This document shows positions 25,363 to 37,745 of a DNA stretch of 64,000 nucleotides, piece after piece. Position numbers and translations under genes: made by a program. The stretch spans positions 434,001 through 498,000 of the forward strand of contig BSYQ01000001.1 of the NCBI GenBank assembly GCA_030272585.1, written 5' to 3'. This stretch comes from Bryopsis sp. KO-2023 (taxonomy: Eukaryota > Chlorophyta > Ulvophyceae > Bryopsidales > Bryopsidaceae). The first letter of the stretch is position 1; each line of letters begins with the position of its first letter. Below the pieces are notes generated by a model. It was given only the letters and a program-made list of their open reading frames with translations, was not told where the DNA came from and searched no databases.

Positions 25363-27295
25363 ATGGCGAGGCTGGGTCGGCTTGCAAAGAACGTTGGGGA
25401 GGCGCTATCATCGGCGAAATGTGCGGTGGTGAGCCGTGCTTGTGTAATCTTAGGTCGACGTTTTTGAAAGCAGGTGGTGACGCTTTTCTCCAATTTCGAT
25501 CAGTGTTTTTTCTCTGTGCAATAGGGGCTAGGGGAAGAAGGGGTGCTTCGATTTTCAATTTGGCATTTCCATCCCATTAAGTGTAAAGACACTTGGAGGT
25601 GTCATATATTTTGAAATGAATTTCTTTTGGGGAGAGGGGGCCAGGGATCTTGAAATCTTGGGAATATGCACAGATTTTTTTGTATTTTTTATTTCCAGTT
25701 CAGTTCTTTCAGTTTAATTGCAAATTTATTATTATTAGGATTATTTATTTATTTTTTGGGGGGGGGCAACAAAGCAAGAAAAAGTAAAGCAAGAAAATCG
25801 AAGGGAGAAAAAAAAACTAAGATTTTGTTGAATGCATGATTGCAGCCTCAACGTCTATGGAATATTCCGGAAAAAGTCACTATGTATGAAGTGGCTCCTC
25901 GCGATGGCTTGCAAAACGAAAAGGAGCTGGTGCCGACAGAAACCAAGGTCGAATTGATCGACCGGCTCACAGAAGCAGGCTTTCCGGTCATCGAAGCCAC
26001 AAGCTTCGTTTCGCCAAAATGGGTGCCTCAACTGGCTGATGGAGGGGACGTCATGAAAAAAATAGTCCAAAAAAAGGGAACTCGATACCCTGTGCTAATT
26101 CCAAATTCCAAGGTGGAAAAAAAAGGAGAAGAAAGAAGTGACATGCATATAAGTGGAAATCAAGGAATTTTTTTCAATCCAAATCAAAAACCTTGGTGGA
26201 TGGATGGATAAAGTAAAAAAAGCATCCACCCAGGTGAAATTTAACAGGTGCAGATGATTTGTGCCAAATGTTTTCAAGATTGAACACTCGATGTTGGGTT
26301 AATTTTGATTCCCTCATTCGATTTTTTAGGGTTGGAGAAATGCAATGATGGCCGGAGTTCGAGAAGTGGCCATTTTTGCCTCGGCGTCCGAAGCCTTTTC
26401 TGAGAAGAATTTGAATTGTTCGATAAAAGAAAGCTTAAACAAACTGGAAGAAGTTGCTCATCTTGCTGATGATGCTGGCGTTCATGTTCGAGGGTGAGTC
26501 ATACATTCTTTTCCACAATGGTGGTTTCATTTCATTTCGTTTATTTTTCTGGGGTGAGCTACCCCTCAGATATTTCTACTGTTTTTCCCCCTTTTAGGTA
26601 TGTTTCTTGTGCAGTTGGGTGCCCTTATTCTGGAGATATTGATCCGAAAGATGCGACAGCTGTCGCCGAGGCATTGATAAAAATGGGGTGTTATGAAGTG
26701 TCGATGGCTGACACAACCGGCGTCGGAACTCCAGCTTCAGTGGCAAAAATGTTTGAGGTAGGCATCCATCGATTCACTAGGTGCTGTGGACATTTTATTC
26801 AATTGCCCGCTCCAGTGGGCTTCAGCTTCAACTGTAGAATTTGTTTTCTGTGGATCTTCTTCCACAAATTTTTGCGCGTGCCCCCCCCCCCATTTCTCTT
26901 TTCTTTTTTGTTTTTTTCAAGTCCAATGTCATTGTGTTGTTCTGGCTGATTGTTACACAAAATCATAGGCATGTCTGGAGCGATTCAGTCCATCCCTGCT
27001 GGCGGCACACATGCATGACACATATGGCCAAGGCTTGGTTAACGTACTCACATCGCTGAGTCTAGGAATACCCACCATCGATGCCTCCATTGCCGGCTTA
27101 GGGGGCTGTCCTTTTGCCAAAGGTGCCAAGGGAAATATAGCCACGGAAGATGTGGTTTACATGTTGAATGGTTTCGGTGTCGAACATGGAATCGATGTTG
27201 AAAAAATGGTTACCGCCAGTGACTTCATTTCAAAGGCGATCGGCCAGGAAAACAATTCAAGGGCGGCCAATGCACTGCTTGCGAAGAAAGGGTGA
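25363..27295 (+). CDS. HMGCL: Hydroxymethylglutaryl-CoA lyase, mitochondrial
   Basis: Cleaves HMG-CoA to acetyl-CoA and acetoacetate, the last step of leucine breakdown. Exons in phase: 25363-25428, 25846-26112, 26330-26493, 26598-26757, 26969-27295 (327 residues; human enzyme 325). The short first exon encodes an Arg/Lys-containing, acid-poor leader (MARLGRLAKNVGEALSSAK) that suits mitochondrial import; it is the least certain exon. The TIM-barrel core shows the catalytic EVAPRDGLQNE motif, SFVSPKWVPQ, YVSCAVGCPYSG, the metal-binding AAHMHDTYGQ (two His), and the flexible Gly-rich signature GLGGCPFAKGAKGN with the active-site Cys. Its 3' end faces that of CFAP36 233 bp away. Confidence 0.94.
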
Positions 27296-27528
27296 ATAGA
27301 GGGTTTTTTTGTCAGGAGTTTTTGCACAAGACTGACCATCCAATTGTTGCAGTGGTTTTGATTGGATGAGTGCGATTTTGAGAAGTTAGGGAAGGCATCT
27401 AGTCGATTTTTGGATCTGTTTGTGTGGTAGAATTTGAGCAGGGCTGCAGACTCTTTACTTAAAACATCCCCTATTCCGAGAGCTGCATGAAACACCACCG
27501 CATTCGGGCATCTCGATGGTTTCCTGCT

Positions 27529-29861
27529 CTATTCGTTGCTGTCCTTTGGCTTGACAGCCAGATCCAGTTTGAATTTGTTTGCGAGCCTATTCCGCAGTTC
27601 AGCTCGCTTGACATCCACTTCTTCCTTCTCAGATGAATCGCTGTCCCTTTGCCCCTGTGCGACAGAAAAAAATTCTGAAACATGTTTTTCTGGAACTGGC
27701 ATGGGTTTTGTTTCCTTTGTGTTTTTCTTAAATAGTGTCAGCAGCATTACCTCTTCCTTAATCTTCTGGCAGTAGTCCTCCATGTCTTGTTTTCTGGCGG
27801 CGTTGGTCTTTGTGACGAGCTTCTTTCTCTGGTCTTTGATCCACTCACGTTGCTTCTGTGGAATAGGAGACCTCTCCCCCTGGGCAACTTTCTTGGAGGC
27901 CAGCTCCTTTTGCGCCGCCAGCACCGACTGGTTTACAACAATACACATGTTCGTTTCTCTCGAGTCCACCAGTGGCCTAGAAGCCTCTTCCCTGCTTTGT
28001 TCTTAAACACAGAGGCACGTCCAGGCTCACCTTTTGTGCGGCGGCCGCCTCTACTGCTGCTGCGCGTACAGCTTTCGAACCCTTGGCAGGTGTCCTCCGT
28101 GAGTAGCCATCCCACCTAGAAGCTCTGTTCCCCTTCCCTGCTTCACACTCACTGGTACCCCTTGCGTCGTCCTCATCGCATGTCGGTGCAGTCGCGGCAC
28201 TGGCTGGCTCTTTCCCATCTCGTCTTGCCTGTTCTTTGCATCTATGATCGCTTGGGAAATTGTTTTCATGGTTGTTTGCTTGCTGGTGACCAGCACTCGT
28301 CCCTGGTAGGTCCCCGATGGTGCTTGTTGGCGCCCGAGATGAAGCGGGGGCGATATCTTGTGTTTCGCAGCTTGGAAAGGGAGACGAGGGTCCCGCTTCG
28401 CATGGGTCGCCTCCAGTGTTCGTAGATTCCTTGGGCAGATTCTGATCGGCTTTGGTGTCCCCAGTTCGCACATGGTCATCTCCCACAGCCAGCGACAGAG
28501 CGATCGCCTTAGGATGGGAACGCAGAAATTAGCAGCGATACCAGTACAATTGCGCTAGCTTTCCCAAATCTGGTTGTGCTCACGAGCAAGAAGGCTAGTT
28601 CTTCTTGAAAGGTTTTTTTGTTATCGGAGGGGTGGCGAAGTACCCACTTGCTCGAGTTCTGCAATCTCCAGACGATTTGCACAAGACTGACGCAGCGATT
28701 CTGCTATCGCCCACGCCAGCTCAGGATCGTCGTCGTCGATTCCCGACGTTTCGAAAGTGTCTTCATCTGTTGTGGCCTGGATAGGAGAAGCGCGAAGTTA
28801 AAACAAGCTGCACCAAACCTTTCAATCAGCACCTCTGAAAGATGGAGGCAAGTGAGCGCACTTTCGAGGTGGCGTCTTTGCTTGATGTCCCTTTTTCTCC
28901 AGTGCTGTCGCTGTTGCCAGTGAGAGTACATGAGGCGAAAGGGGCTTCAATGCCAGTCGACCCCCTGCTTGGTAGTTCCAGGTTGTCCAAAACCTAAGGG
29001 GAAGCAGCAGACAGCTACGTTGAAACACACACAAAACAAAGCTTTTTTTTTTCGAAAGCTTTCCCTTGAAACATTTTCCAATAGCTTATCCAACTGAGGA
29101 CTGAAAATGCTCTAAAAAACGGCTGCGACGCAATACCCCGGAAACTCTTTGAAAAATAGGCAAAATTTCTTAATTTGATTATTTTCCTGAATTTTTTGAA
29201 TTTGTGTCTGAACAATAATAATAACGGAGAACATGATGAAGACCTGCGTTGTGAGCTCGAGATTACGTTTCAGCATCGTGGCCTTGAAGTGCACGAAGTC
29301 GTCCACAGTGAGAATAGTGTTTATAACCACACTGTTGAGTTTCTCTGTGTTCGCCGAAGAGAGAACATCGCAGAAGACTTCCAGAGGCACGCCGAGCTCC
29401 AGGAGGAAGGTCGTCAACAGCTCGTCAACGAGTGTTTTGAACTCTTCGTGAACCTGTTCTTGCGGGGAAATGGAAAGAAAGTGAACGCCAAGTTTGGGGC
29501 TATAACGCCAATGGTTGAGGGGTGGCGAAAAGAGTTCGACACCTCCGTGTACTCGAGCAGATTCTCTTCCTCGTCATCAAATATCAGGCAACGGTCGTCA
29601 ATGAAGCTCAAGATTGGGCCTTCATACAGCGGACTCTGTAACGAAACGGAACTCGGTCGGTCCTCTTCTTGTTTTTCCGCAGCGGAAGAATATTTCTAAC
29701 AGGTTAAAGAAAGGGGGATCTTTCCCGAGCCTTAGGCCATCCGACAAAGGATCGTATTCGTGCGCGCCTATTTCAGTGAGTTCTGTTTTTGTCGGGCCCC
29801 GGACCTGCAAGTACTCCAGCACCGCCTCCTGGAGCCAGTCATCACATTCGGCGGCGTCCAT
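27529..29861 (-). CDS. CFAP36: CFAP36-like protein (BART-like domain, two ubiquitin-interacting motifs)
   Basis: Exons in phase: 29861-29805, 29635-29543, 29453-29244, 28993-28862, 28776-28648, 28507-28031, 27927-27751, 27654-27529 (466 residues). The N-terminal part matches CFAP36/CCDC104 well: FIDDRCLIFDDEEENLLEYT, then EEFKTLVDELL and TVDDFVHFKATMLKRNLEL, the BART-like domain that in animals binds ARL3 in cilia. The middle holds DDDDPELAWAIAESL and, across an exon junction, ELEQAIALSLAVGDD, both good ubiquitin-interacting-motif matches, followed by a low-complexity linker. The basic C-terminal coiled coil (KELASKKVAQ ... QREWIKDQRKKLVTK) also matches CFAP36. Human CFAP36 is shorter, mainly in the linker. 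The linker exons are the less certain part. Confidence 0.82.
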
Positions 29862-30600
29862 TTACAGGTTTGTACAGAGTGTCAGGTTTGCAATTTTTTT
29901 TGCCAGAATCCACATATCTGGAAGGAAAATCAACACCCCAGCCGCCATGTGACCCGTGGGACAACGATATTTACTGGATGACTGACGCCTCCTCCTCATT
30001 TCTGGGGGAAATCAGACTTGGTTGGGGTCATGTGCTTTTCTGACATCCTTCCTCTTTCTTTGGTTTCGCAAGAGGACAGCTTTTTCGTTCAGAAAAGCTT
30101 GATTGAAATGGATTCGTTGTTGGTCATATGCAAGGTGATCGATCCTCATATTTTTGAGAAAAATAACGGCAAGAAAACGAAGCACCTCCAGTTTCCACAT
30201 CACTTCCATCACTTCACTTTTAATACAAACAATCGATCCCAGCACCTCTTCTTTCCTTTTTGTATTCAGCTTGTTTACAGGCTCTTCCCTCCGCCCCATA
30301 AAAAGTACAATCACTCAACCTGCAAAGCCTTGTAAAATAACAAAACAATAATAATCCCTTAACACCACAAATTACACGCTCGGCCCAAAACTCCCTCCCT
30401 GTTTCTTGTTTTTTTTGCATTTTGTGTAAACCCAGTCTCGAATCCTTCTCTTTTCCATCACTGGATCAACGCAGAGATCCCCAAGAATGGTCTTCGTTTT
30501 TCCCTGTTTGTTCTCTGTTTTTTTTTCTTTTTTGTTCAACTCCAAAATCGAGAGCTTTTGGACTATGTTTTTTTGGCAGAAATTTCCAATTCCACCCCCC
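29862..30600. other. Intergenic, upstream of CFAP36 and downstream of MAEA
   Basis: About 740 bp between the CFAP36 start and the MAEA stop, both on the minus strand. Only short ORFs and T-rich runs; it must hold the MAEA 3' UTR and the CFAP36 promoter. Nothing specific recognised. Confidence 0.5.
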
Positions 30601-33600
30601 TCATACAACGTACACTCTCAGTACATCGGCTTCATCACAAATATCCCCTGTTGAAGGGAAAAAAACACACATACACAGCATAAAATTCAAACAACGAAAG
30701 CGAGTGTAGCTCCAAAACTTACTGACTCAGAATCACTCTGGGGGACAAAAATATCATAACGAAAGAAAACAAAGCAAAATAACAATTACTCCAAAAAGAG
30801 TGATAAAGGCATCAGCAACATTCACTTTGGACATTATTTCACCACCATGATCAAAAGTACAAACAAGATATTATGCCAAGCAATCTTTCCCTTTTCCCAC
30901 TCCTCACCTGTTTTTGGACACAAAATCTTCCCCTCGCTGTCTTTCATTTTCTCAATCGCATTTGAACTGTACACATAACCGTTGGGCAACACCTTCGGAG
31001 GGTTCTGTTCGTTCATCACTTCCCTAGTCACGCTGCAGATGATTTTCGATCGGTCGTATTTGGCAAAAGGTAACTCTTCGGCGAGTTTTTGAAAAGCTGG
31101 AAGGTGCAGGGGGTCTTCTCGACTGCAACCAGCTTCATAGCTTTGTGGGGTCTTTAACGCACATAAACCTGCAAAAAAATAATTTAGAAAAATCTCTTTG
31201 CCAAAACATTCACCCATCAGCATCCTGCACCTGTTTCTTTAGTTTCTTTAAAATAAATTGTTCATTATTTATATATTTTAATTTATTTATAATTCTGTTT
31301 GGTTTTTTATTATTCATATACGTTTTCTCAAGAACTTTGATATGTAGCTGAGGAAACTGAAAACAAAAACCTTGCTCCTAATTGGAGGTTTCAAATCCCA
31401 GTGCAGTTTCTTTGGCCCCCCCCCCAAAAAAAAAACAAACAAAAGGATGAAAATATAAAGAAACATAATTAGCCGTAGTGAGTCCTGGTACCTGCTTGCA
31501 AGTGAATAGTCAAAAGAGATTCCGGCGTCAAGCAATTCAGGCTGAAGAGATCTGTGTGGAATAGATTGATGACTTCATCCCATTGCTTGTCTGCAAACAG
31601 GTCTTGATATCTTGAACAGGAAGTGGTGCTTTTGAAAGCCAACGCAGCCACTGCGTATTGCAACTCTTCCATGTGTTGAGAAGCCAGCGGAGAAAGGTAT
31701 TTTTTCGCGTATGCGATGGCCTCCAGCATTTGATCTCTTCGAACATGCTCTATAAAAACCTGGCCGGAAAGGAAAAAATCCAAAAAAGTAAATATAGATA
31801 GCTTGAAAAAAGCACAGAGACAAAAGGAAGAATTAACGTGTCGGTGCATCCTCAGAGTTTCGAAGCCATCGTTGTTTCAAATATCCTTAGTTAAGTCTAT
31901 TTACAGAATTTAATTTAAACTGCTTTCCATTTTCCCTGGCCTGCATATTGTTGTTGAGTCTTTTCTGTTGTTTTTGATGGATCTTGAAATAAGATGTCTT
32001 GGGGGGGGGGAAATCAACTGTAAGAAAACCCAAAAATTGGCTGATCGATCAGAAAACAGATTCTACAAAAAGTGGTGCCATTCTCTATCAAGCTGATTTT
32101 TTCCTGGTTACCTGTACATGAAGTTTGAACTCAAGCTTCGATTTGATTCTTTTTAATTTGGTTCGGTTCTCAGCGCACCACTGCAAAGCTTGGGAGCAAT
32201 CATGCTGTCGCAGCCCTTCCACCACTTTGCAAGCTCCCGTGAAAATATGGGTGTCCACCAAATCCTAGAAAGCAGCCCAACTCAGATTTCAACAATTCCA
32301 CACCTAGCAATGCTAAATTCCAATGCTAACAATAGACCTGCACTTTGTCGAGAGAGTTTTTCGTGGTTTGTTCGACTGGGATCTTTTCTTTCTTTTCTTT
32401 TTTGCCTCCGAAATGGTGCTCACCTCGATGTCTGACTCTTTTGCAAGGTGAAAAGCTGATTCTTGGCATGCTGTCCTCAAAAGATGATCCACTAGAAGTC
32501 GATTCATTCTTTGACTGTTCCAATCGGCCACACAGTTTTCCACAGGTTCGCCGATATCCACCAAATGCCGCAATCGAACTTGGCATCTGAAAAAATTGCA
32601 AAACGAACCCTTCAGGGGAAGGTCACCATCATTAAGCAAATCATAATAACAAAAGGGCAGGATTGATCTTATCCACATTGTAAACCAGGTGTCTTGGAAA
32701 ACACATAACCGATTACAATTAAAATTTGGTCAAAGCATTTGAACTTTGGATTTCAGGCTGGAGTTTCAATTCACAGCAATGCCATGTTTGTTTTTATTTT
32801 GTTCTTGAACATCATTCTTTCTGTCGAAAAAAAATTAAGAGAAAAATCAAATTATGCAAGCATTTAATTGATTAATCCAGCTGAACACAAAAAAATTATG
32901 CTCACTTTCTATTTGCATGAAACACATAGCACCTTGGCAAATTTTGGCGGAAGGAATCAGCAAAAGATTTTTTTTTCTGTTTTCATATTTAATATATTTG
33001 AAAACAGAAACGGAAACAGGATCGAGATAGACATGTTCTCTGGCCTTACTTGTGGGCACCCTCCTCCTCAGTCTTCGAGATCTCATCCAACTACCATCCA
33101 TGAAAAAGAAAAAACAGAAATTTGAAAAAAGACGAAATAGTAACACAACAAACGAATGCATGGTTTCTCTCACGTTCAAACAAGAGTTGCCCCGTAAGCA
33201 TGTACAATTTTAAATCATTTATTTGTTCAATTGGTTTCATATTTAGCCCCTGTGACAGCTTTGATTCTCTGCGTGGAAAAAAGAATGAAAAAAACTTGTT
33301 GGAGAACAAAATCAATGGGTTTTCAATCACTCAAATAGAGAGGTTCAAAAGTTGAAAAAAAGGTTGTTATTTTTAGCCACTCTTGATATTCTGGATTCCT
33401 TCTGTTACCCTCAAAGTTCCCTCTAACAATTATAAATGATAAGTTTCTATAAATTTGCCAGTTGTAAGTCATGGCCTTTTTTGGGGTCCATTGCACCTTG
33501 CGTTTAAAGCCTTGAAGCCGAGTGACGAGCTTCCCCAGCTCCTCCACCCTCTTCTCGCTGGACGCGTCCGAACCCCCGGTTTCGGCTGTGAGGTTGGACA

Positions 33601-33821
33601 AAACCCTGCTTGCGTCGTCGATGACGTTCTTCCTCTCCTTCGCGGCGCGTTTCAAAGATTCGAAAGGCACCTGGCACCAGAAAGACGTTAATCGCTCGAC
33701 GAAACGAAGATTGTGTCGCTGCGTGCAGAATCCAGAAAGCGATGGGAGCGCGCGTGAGTTCGAGTGCAACAAACCCACCCACCCTCAAGAGCGGAGTTTC
33801 AATTCTTGTTGTTCCGCCCAT
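30601..33821 (-). CDS. MAEA: MAEA/GID9-like subunit of the CTLH (GID) E3 ubiquitin ligase
   Basis: MAEA/Gid9 pairs with RMND5/Gid2 as the RING-type catalytic core of the GID/CTLH ligase. Eight exons keep phase: 33821-33783, 33670-33497, 33090-33050, 32586-32424, 32264-32112, 31759-31492, 31168-30908, 30647-30601 (381 residues; human 396). The start VPFESLKRAAKERK and the coiled coil align to MAEA. The LisH-like segment reads MNRLLVDHLLRTACQESAFH, the CTLH segment DLVDTHIFTGACKVVEGL, then ALQWCAENRTKLKRIKSKLE, and the CRA part ends with AGLCALKTPQSYE. The degenerate RING keeps SKIICSVTREVMNEQNPP and LPNGYVYSSNAIEKM and ends KILCPKTGDICDEADVLRVY. Three exons are 39-47 nt long. Confidence 0.93.
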
Positions 33822-34157
33822 TCTGTTGACCGAGCTGATAGTCTCTCAAAATAAGGCTCCTGAACTTGGCCTATCTGGACAAAAATAAAGGGAAAGCGCG
33901 AAAAGCACGAATTGTACCGCACTTGCCAGAAACCACGAATTCCTGGCCCCCGTTTCCCCTTGGATGCAGTCTATTTCTGAAGCCGATGACGCCAGCCGTT
34001 TGACCTTTTTTCCATTGATTCGATTTGTTTGACCATTTCGTTCGTTTGGACAAAGGCGTCAGACGTTTTGTGTTTTGTCGTTGGGACGTCTTACACCTCT
34101 TGGACACCTCCCTGTGGGAAAAAAAAGGATCTTTGCTGTCACTGAGGAGCATTGCAA
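33822..34157. promoter_or_regulatory. Shared 5' region between MAEA and the EF-hand gene
   Basis: 336 bp between divergent start codons (the EF-hand start is provisional). No specific elements recognised; inferred from layout. Confidence 0.35.
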
Positions 34158-35210
34158 ATGGCCAGTGCGGCGGCCAGAGTGCGCAGCTCGGTTTCTTGCT
34201 GCAATAACCGGATGAATGTCGCTTCTCACTCCGTCACCACATCATCTTTCCCGATAAACAATGCCCGTGAACGGCATTCCTGGGGCTCACCGAGCCGTCA
34301 GTCGACGGGCTCCCTGAAACACTTCACATCCTGCAAGGAAATAGGAAGGCTAAGGCGAAAGCCTGTGTTTTCTGCGCGCAGGAACGATTTGCCAGGAAGA
34401 ACGAAGCGGATGATCTGAGACGAGCCTTCCAAACGCTTGACAAAAAGAGGGATCAGAGGATCGATGCCGATGAGCTGAATCAAGTGTTCATGGCACTCGG
34501 TCACAAAACGAAGCGGGTAGGATACGCAAGGGCTGCGTTTCTGTGCCTGAACCATGTGTTGTTTGTTTTTCGAAAACTTGGAAAACGAGCGTTGGCGTAT
34601 TGCACGTGAAGGGCGAGGTTGAGGATATGATTTGGGAGGTCGATGAGGACTGCGATGGAGCTGTCAGTTGGGTAGAATTTCAGGCTATGTACCACAGATG
34701 TCGCAACGACCGAACAGGTACCCACAAAAAGCTGCAGCCGCCTCTAGCAAACCAATGTCCAGCGCAGTGTTGCTTCTTGCGCTGTGATACTTCTCGAGGG
34801 TGACTCGCGTACTCATGTTCAGGCTACGAGCCCCGCCGATTGTTCAACGTCGTGGAGTTCGTCATGAACGACAAAGACGACAGTGGAGAAGTGTCGCTGG
34901 AGGAGGCGATGCAAATTATGTACTTGCGGTATGGAAGGAGCCTGCTTGATTCACAGCTGGAGGAGATTTTCGGGACATCGGATTTGAACAGCGGAAAGAC
35001 TCTCAGCCTCACGGAATTTTTGCGAAGCTTGCACGCGAATCAGGTTGGTCATTTGAGTTCGAACAAGGATCGATAGATTAATTTTTATTTTTGCCATGTG
35101 TGCTCAAAGTTTGGCGAATCGTGCCTTTTGCACAGGTGAAGCAGCTGAGGAGCCGTGTGACTGCGAAGTCCTACAAGGCACCTCCTCCCACCACCAAACG
35201 ACGAGGCTGA
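34158..35210 (+). CDS. EF-hand calcium-binding protein, calmodulin/centrin-like
   Basis: Exons 34382-34516, 34612-34717, 34823-35043 and 35136-35210 keep phase. A first exon beginning at ATG 34158 (MASAAARV) is likely, but its donor could not be fixed; 34178 (AGA/GTGCGC) or a nearby GT would fit. The core has calmodulin-like pairs: ADDLRRAFQTLDKKRDQRID, DMIWEVDEDCDGAVSWVEF (canonical loop DEDCDGAVSWVE), FVMNDKDDSGEVSLEEAM (canonical loop NDKDDSGEVSLE) and IFGTSDLNSGKTLSLTEF. The first loop (DKKRDQRIDADE) is poor in acidic ligands, so it may not bind calcium. A basic tail (SYKAPPPTTKRRG) ends the protein. Similar algal EF-hand proteins occur in axonemes, but I cannot assign a specific one. Confidence 0.75.
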
Positions 35211-35845
35211 AAGTAAAAAGACGCAAGTTTTTGTAGGGAAAAAGGGGGGATTCAAGTCAAACCTAAAGCATTTTGTCAGGACGCTTTGAGCTGGCTCCTT
35301 TCTTTACGGGTGCAACGCCCATGTGCATTTTTGCCTGACCAACACCCACAGAAGTCGTTTCCAAAACTTCTTAAAAACGCATGCATCAAACCTCCCCTCA
35401 AGAAAAGCAACACGTCTTCAGACGCGATGCGACAATTGGATCTCAGCGCAACCCTCCGTTCAACCTTTCCCCACGCTTTCTTGTCCAAAATCTACACCCC
35501 CAAGACTGATGTTCTGTAGATAATGGAGGAAAACACCAGCAAGCATTGAACTAAACCCCATTCGTTAACCATCCCAACTAAACCCCAACAAAACTGAGCG
35601 GGCCCCATGGTCAGTTTTTACCTCAGTTGCACTTGCTACCCATGCATTCATACATTGTTGGTTTTACCCCCTCGACCAAGCCATCTGATTCGGCCTTAGG
35701 AAGCCCCCAACTTTTTTGTTGCCCTCGACCCCCAATTTGAGACGCAGAAAAAACCACAGAATGAAATCTACACATCCAGTTTGCGCCGCTTGGCCCGCAA
35801 CTTGCGTCTTTCCCAACAAGAATACAATAGCCTCTCTTTTTCTCA
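35211..35845. other. Convergent intergenic region
   Basis: 635 bp between the EF-hand stop and the stop of the small unknown gene. It should hold two 3' UTRs. Several short ORFs lie on both strands, none convincing. Confidence 0.4.
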
Positions 35846-36235
35846 TCAATTTCCTTGACCCTCCTCTCTGTCTTTGTTTTTGCTCCCAAGCGACAGGGAC
35901 CTCGCAATCTTACGCCCCAATGTCGATATGGACCCCGACAACGAGGACCTTCTGTCGTTCTGCTGTTTTGCAAATCGCGAGGCGGCTCCTGAGTTCTTTC
36001 CTTTTGGCAGCCCCATCCTCTGCTTGGCCAGAGCAATGCTATCCACACGCCCATCAACCTGAAGGGATTCCGCGTCTTCGTCGTCGCTGACATTCATATT
36101 TTGCCTTTCTTTGACCTTTTCCTTGTCGTTCTTCGACTTTTGCAGCCGGGCTTTGTGAACCGCGAGACTGTCCACCCGCTCTGTTACATCCAAATCCTCA
36201 TCGCTCACAGTAGCCTTGACGTTGGCGGTGGCCAT
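35846..36235 (-). CDS. Small charged protein with two RVDS repeats, unknown function
   Basis: An uninterrupted 129-codon frame from ATG 36235 to a stop at 35846. It contains an imperfect internal repeat, ERVDSLAVHKARLQK and GRVDSIALAKQRMGL, separated by a Lys/Glu-rich linker and an acidic SDDEDAES segment, and ends with a Ser/Arg/Lys-rich tail. Composition suggests an unstructured cytosolic or nuclear protein. No family recognised. It could also be the last exon of a gene that begins further right (see 36304-36794). Confidence 0.45.
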   Translation of the reverse strand: MATANVKATVSDEDLDVTERVDSLAVHKARLQKSKNDKEKVKERQNMNVSDDEDAESLQVDGRVDSIALAKQRMGLPKGKNSGAASRFAKQQNDRRSSLSGSISTLGRKIARSLSLGSKNKDREEGQGN

Positions 36236-36303
36236 TGTCAAGAAGTTTGGCCTTCAACAGCAATGACGGGCGCCTCCGTCAGTATGGCCAGCTATTTTCG
36301 CAT

Positions 36304-36794
36304 TCAACGGATGCACCAGTTCGGAGGCCAGCAATTTGGAGTATCTGTGGGATTCGTCAAATGCTGGTCAGCAGTCTTTTCGAGTTTTCGAGTCAGTTCG
36401 AAGCGCAAAGGATCTAGGGCTTCACGACGAGGGGCGAGAACGACAATTGACCGTGCTGGAACGGAAACCAAACGACCGAGGCCTGGAACTACCGTATTTA
36501 ATTTCATTGTCGACGTCAAACCGGGTTGACTCTTTTGTGTGTATTTCGCGCCAAGGAGGAAAAGTAGAAATCTGGTACTGCTCCTTACTCACAGAACAAT
36601 AGTCCGCCCTCGGAGGAGATATCGATAAGTCCAGGGCACCAATCGAATGTTCGCCCCGTCAGTGACGAGATACGTTTCTTTGGGTGAACAACACGGGGGG
36701 CTCTACTCTGGGGAACGATGAGCTCATAAAGCTTGTTCTCAGTTGTCACTTCAAAGGGACAAATGGTGTGGCAGTTCATCCTCATTTTGAACAT
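36304..36794 (-). CDS. Possible two-exon unknown gene
   Basis: An exon from ATG 36794 reads MFKMRMNCHTICPFEVTTEN and ends at a good donor (GTAAGG) near 36592. A second open stretch, 36519-36304, reads KLNTVVPGLGRLVSVPARSI and on to a stop. The two parts have protein-like composition, but no family is recognised and the acceptor was not fixed. They may instead be 5' exons of the 35846-36235 gene. Confidence 0.25.
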
Positions 36795-37745
36795 TGAGAA
36801 ATGTCCATGGGGTCACCACCGAAATTGGGGGGGTTGGGTGTTTTTCTGGAGAGAAAAAAGGGGAAAACACTGCATTTCGGAGAGGAGCCTTATCTTGTCG
36901 TCGAACGAATTCAAATCAGCGTACAAAATAGACGGCAAGCACGGTTGAAAAAATCACTTGGCCTTTTGTTGGTCAAATGTAATGTACCTTTTCTTGTTCA
37001 CTTGGAAAGAAACAGACGAAAGCCATGTCAGAATTGAAATGTGTGTTAGTGTGTATTTACACTCTTACTGAAAACAAGACAAAAATCCTGGTTGAGCATG
37101 CAAACACTCTTGTGGGTGGTTTATCTTTAAAAACAGTATTGTGTTGGATGAAAAAAGGAAACAAAAAAAATGAGAGGGACATCCTGTATGTCAAGTTACA
37201 ACAGTTCTTGCAACTGTTGTAAGATCGTTGGAAGTTTAGCTGGTTTCTTCGTTGGTCGAATTAATCAAATCCTAGGAGGGCACCAATTTTCCACACCCCG
37301 TCAATTGAGGTGTGAAATATTCGTTGCTACGAGAAAAAATACAACACAGACATGACCTCCAATCAGTGATCTCGACTCCCCAACAGATCAATAATTTAAA
37401 AAAAAGGATAGAAACAAAACTGCATATATGAAATTTCCAAGCAACATCATTCTGCATACTCTTTTATTCAAATATTTATTCACCCACACAGCAAAAACGT
37501 TCTCCATTGTATTGTTGCCCTTCGCAGTCTCACCATGAAGTCTACATCAATTTATTCAACGAAAAAATCCTGATATTCTTTATCCTCCAAGACAAAATCA
37601 AAGAAAGTTCTCTTTCCAAAAATCACTAGCTCAAGCACCTTCCGCTGGAATCACAGCACCCCACCCCCCTCCCTGACAATGACTTGATTGAGAAATCATC
37701 ATTTCAGGGCAAGGATCCAGCGGCTAGCTGAGTCCCTGGCAAGGT
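36795..37745. other. Non-coding stretch
   Basis: 950 bp of A/T-rich sequence with no convincing exon on either strand. It should contain the promoter of the gene(s) to the left and the 3' UTR of the secreted-protein gene to the right. Confidence 0.45.

Noticed and set aside
25214-25580. Frames on both strands upstream of PIG-T and over the first HMGCL exon
   Set aside because: The HMGCL leader exon in another frame and the PIG-T start explain this region; the frames have no family match.
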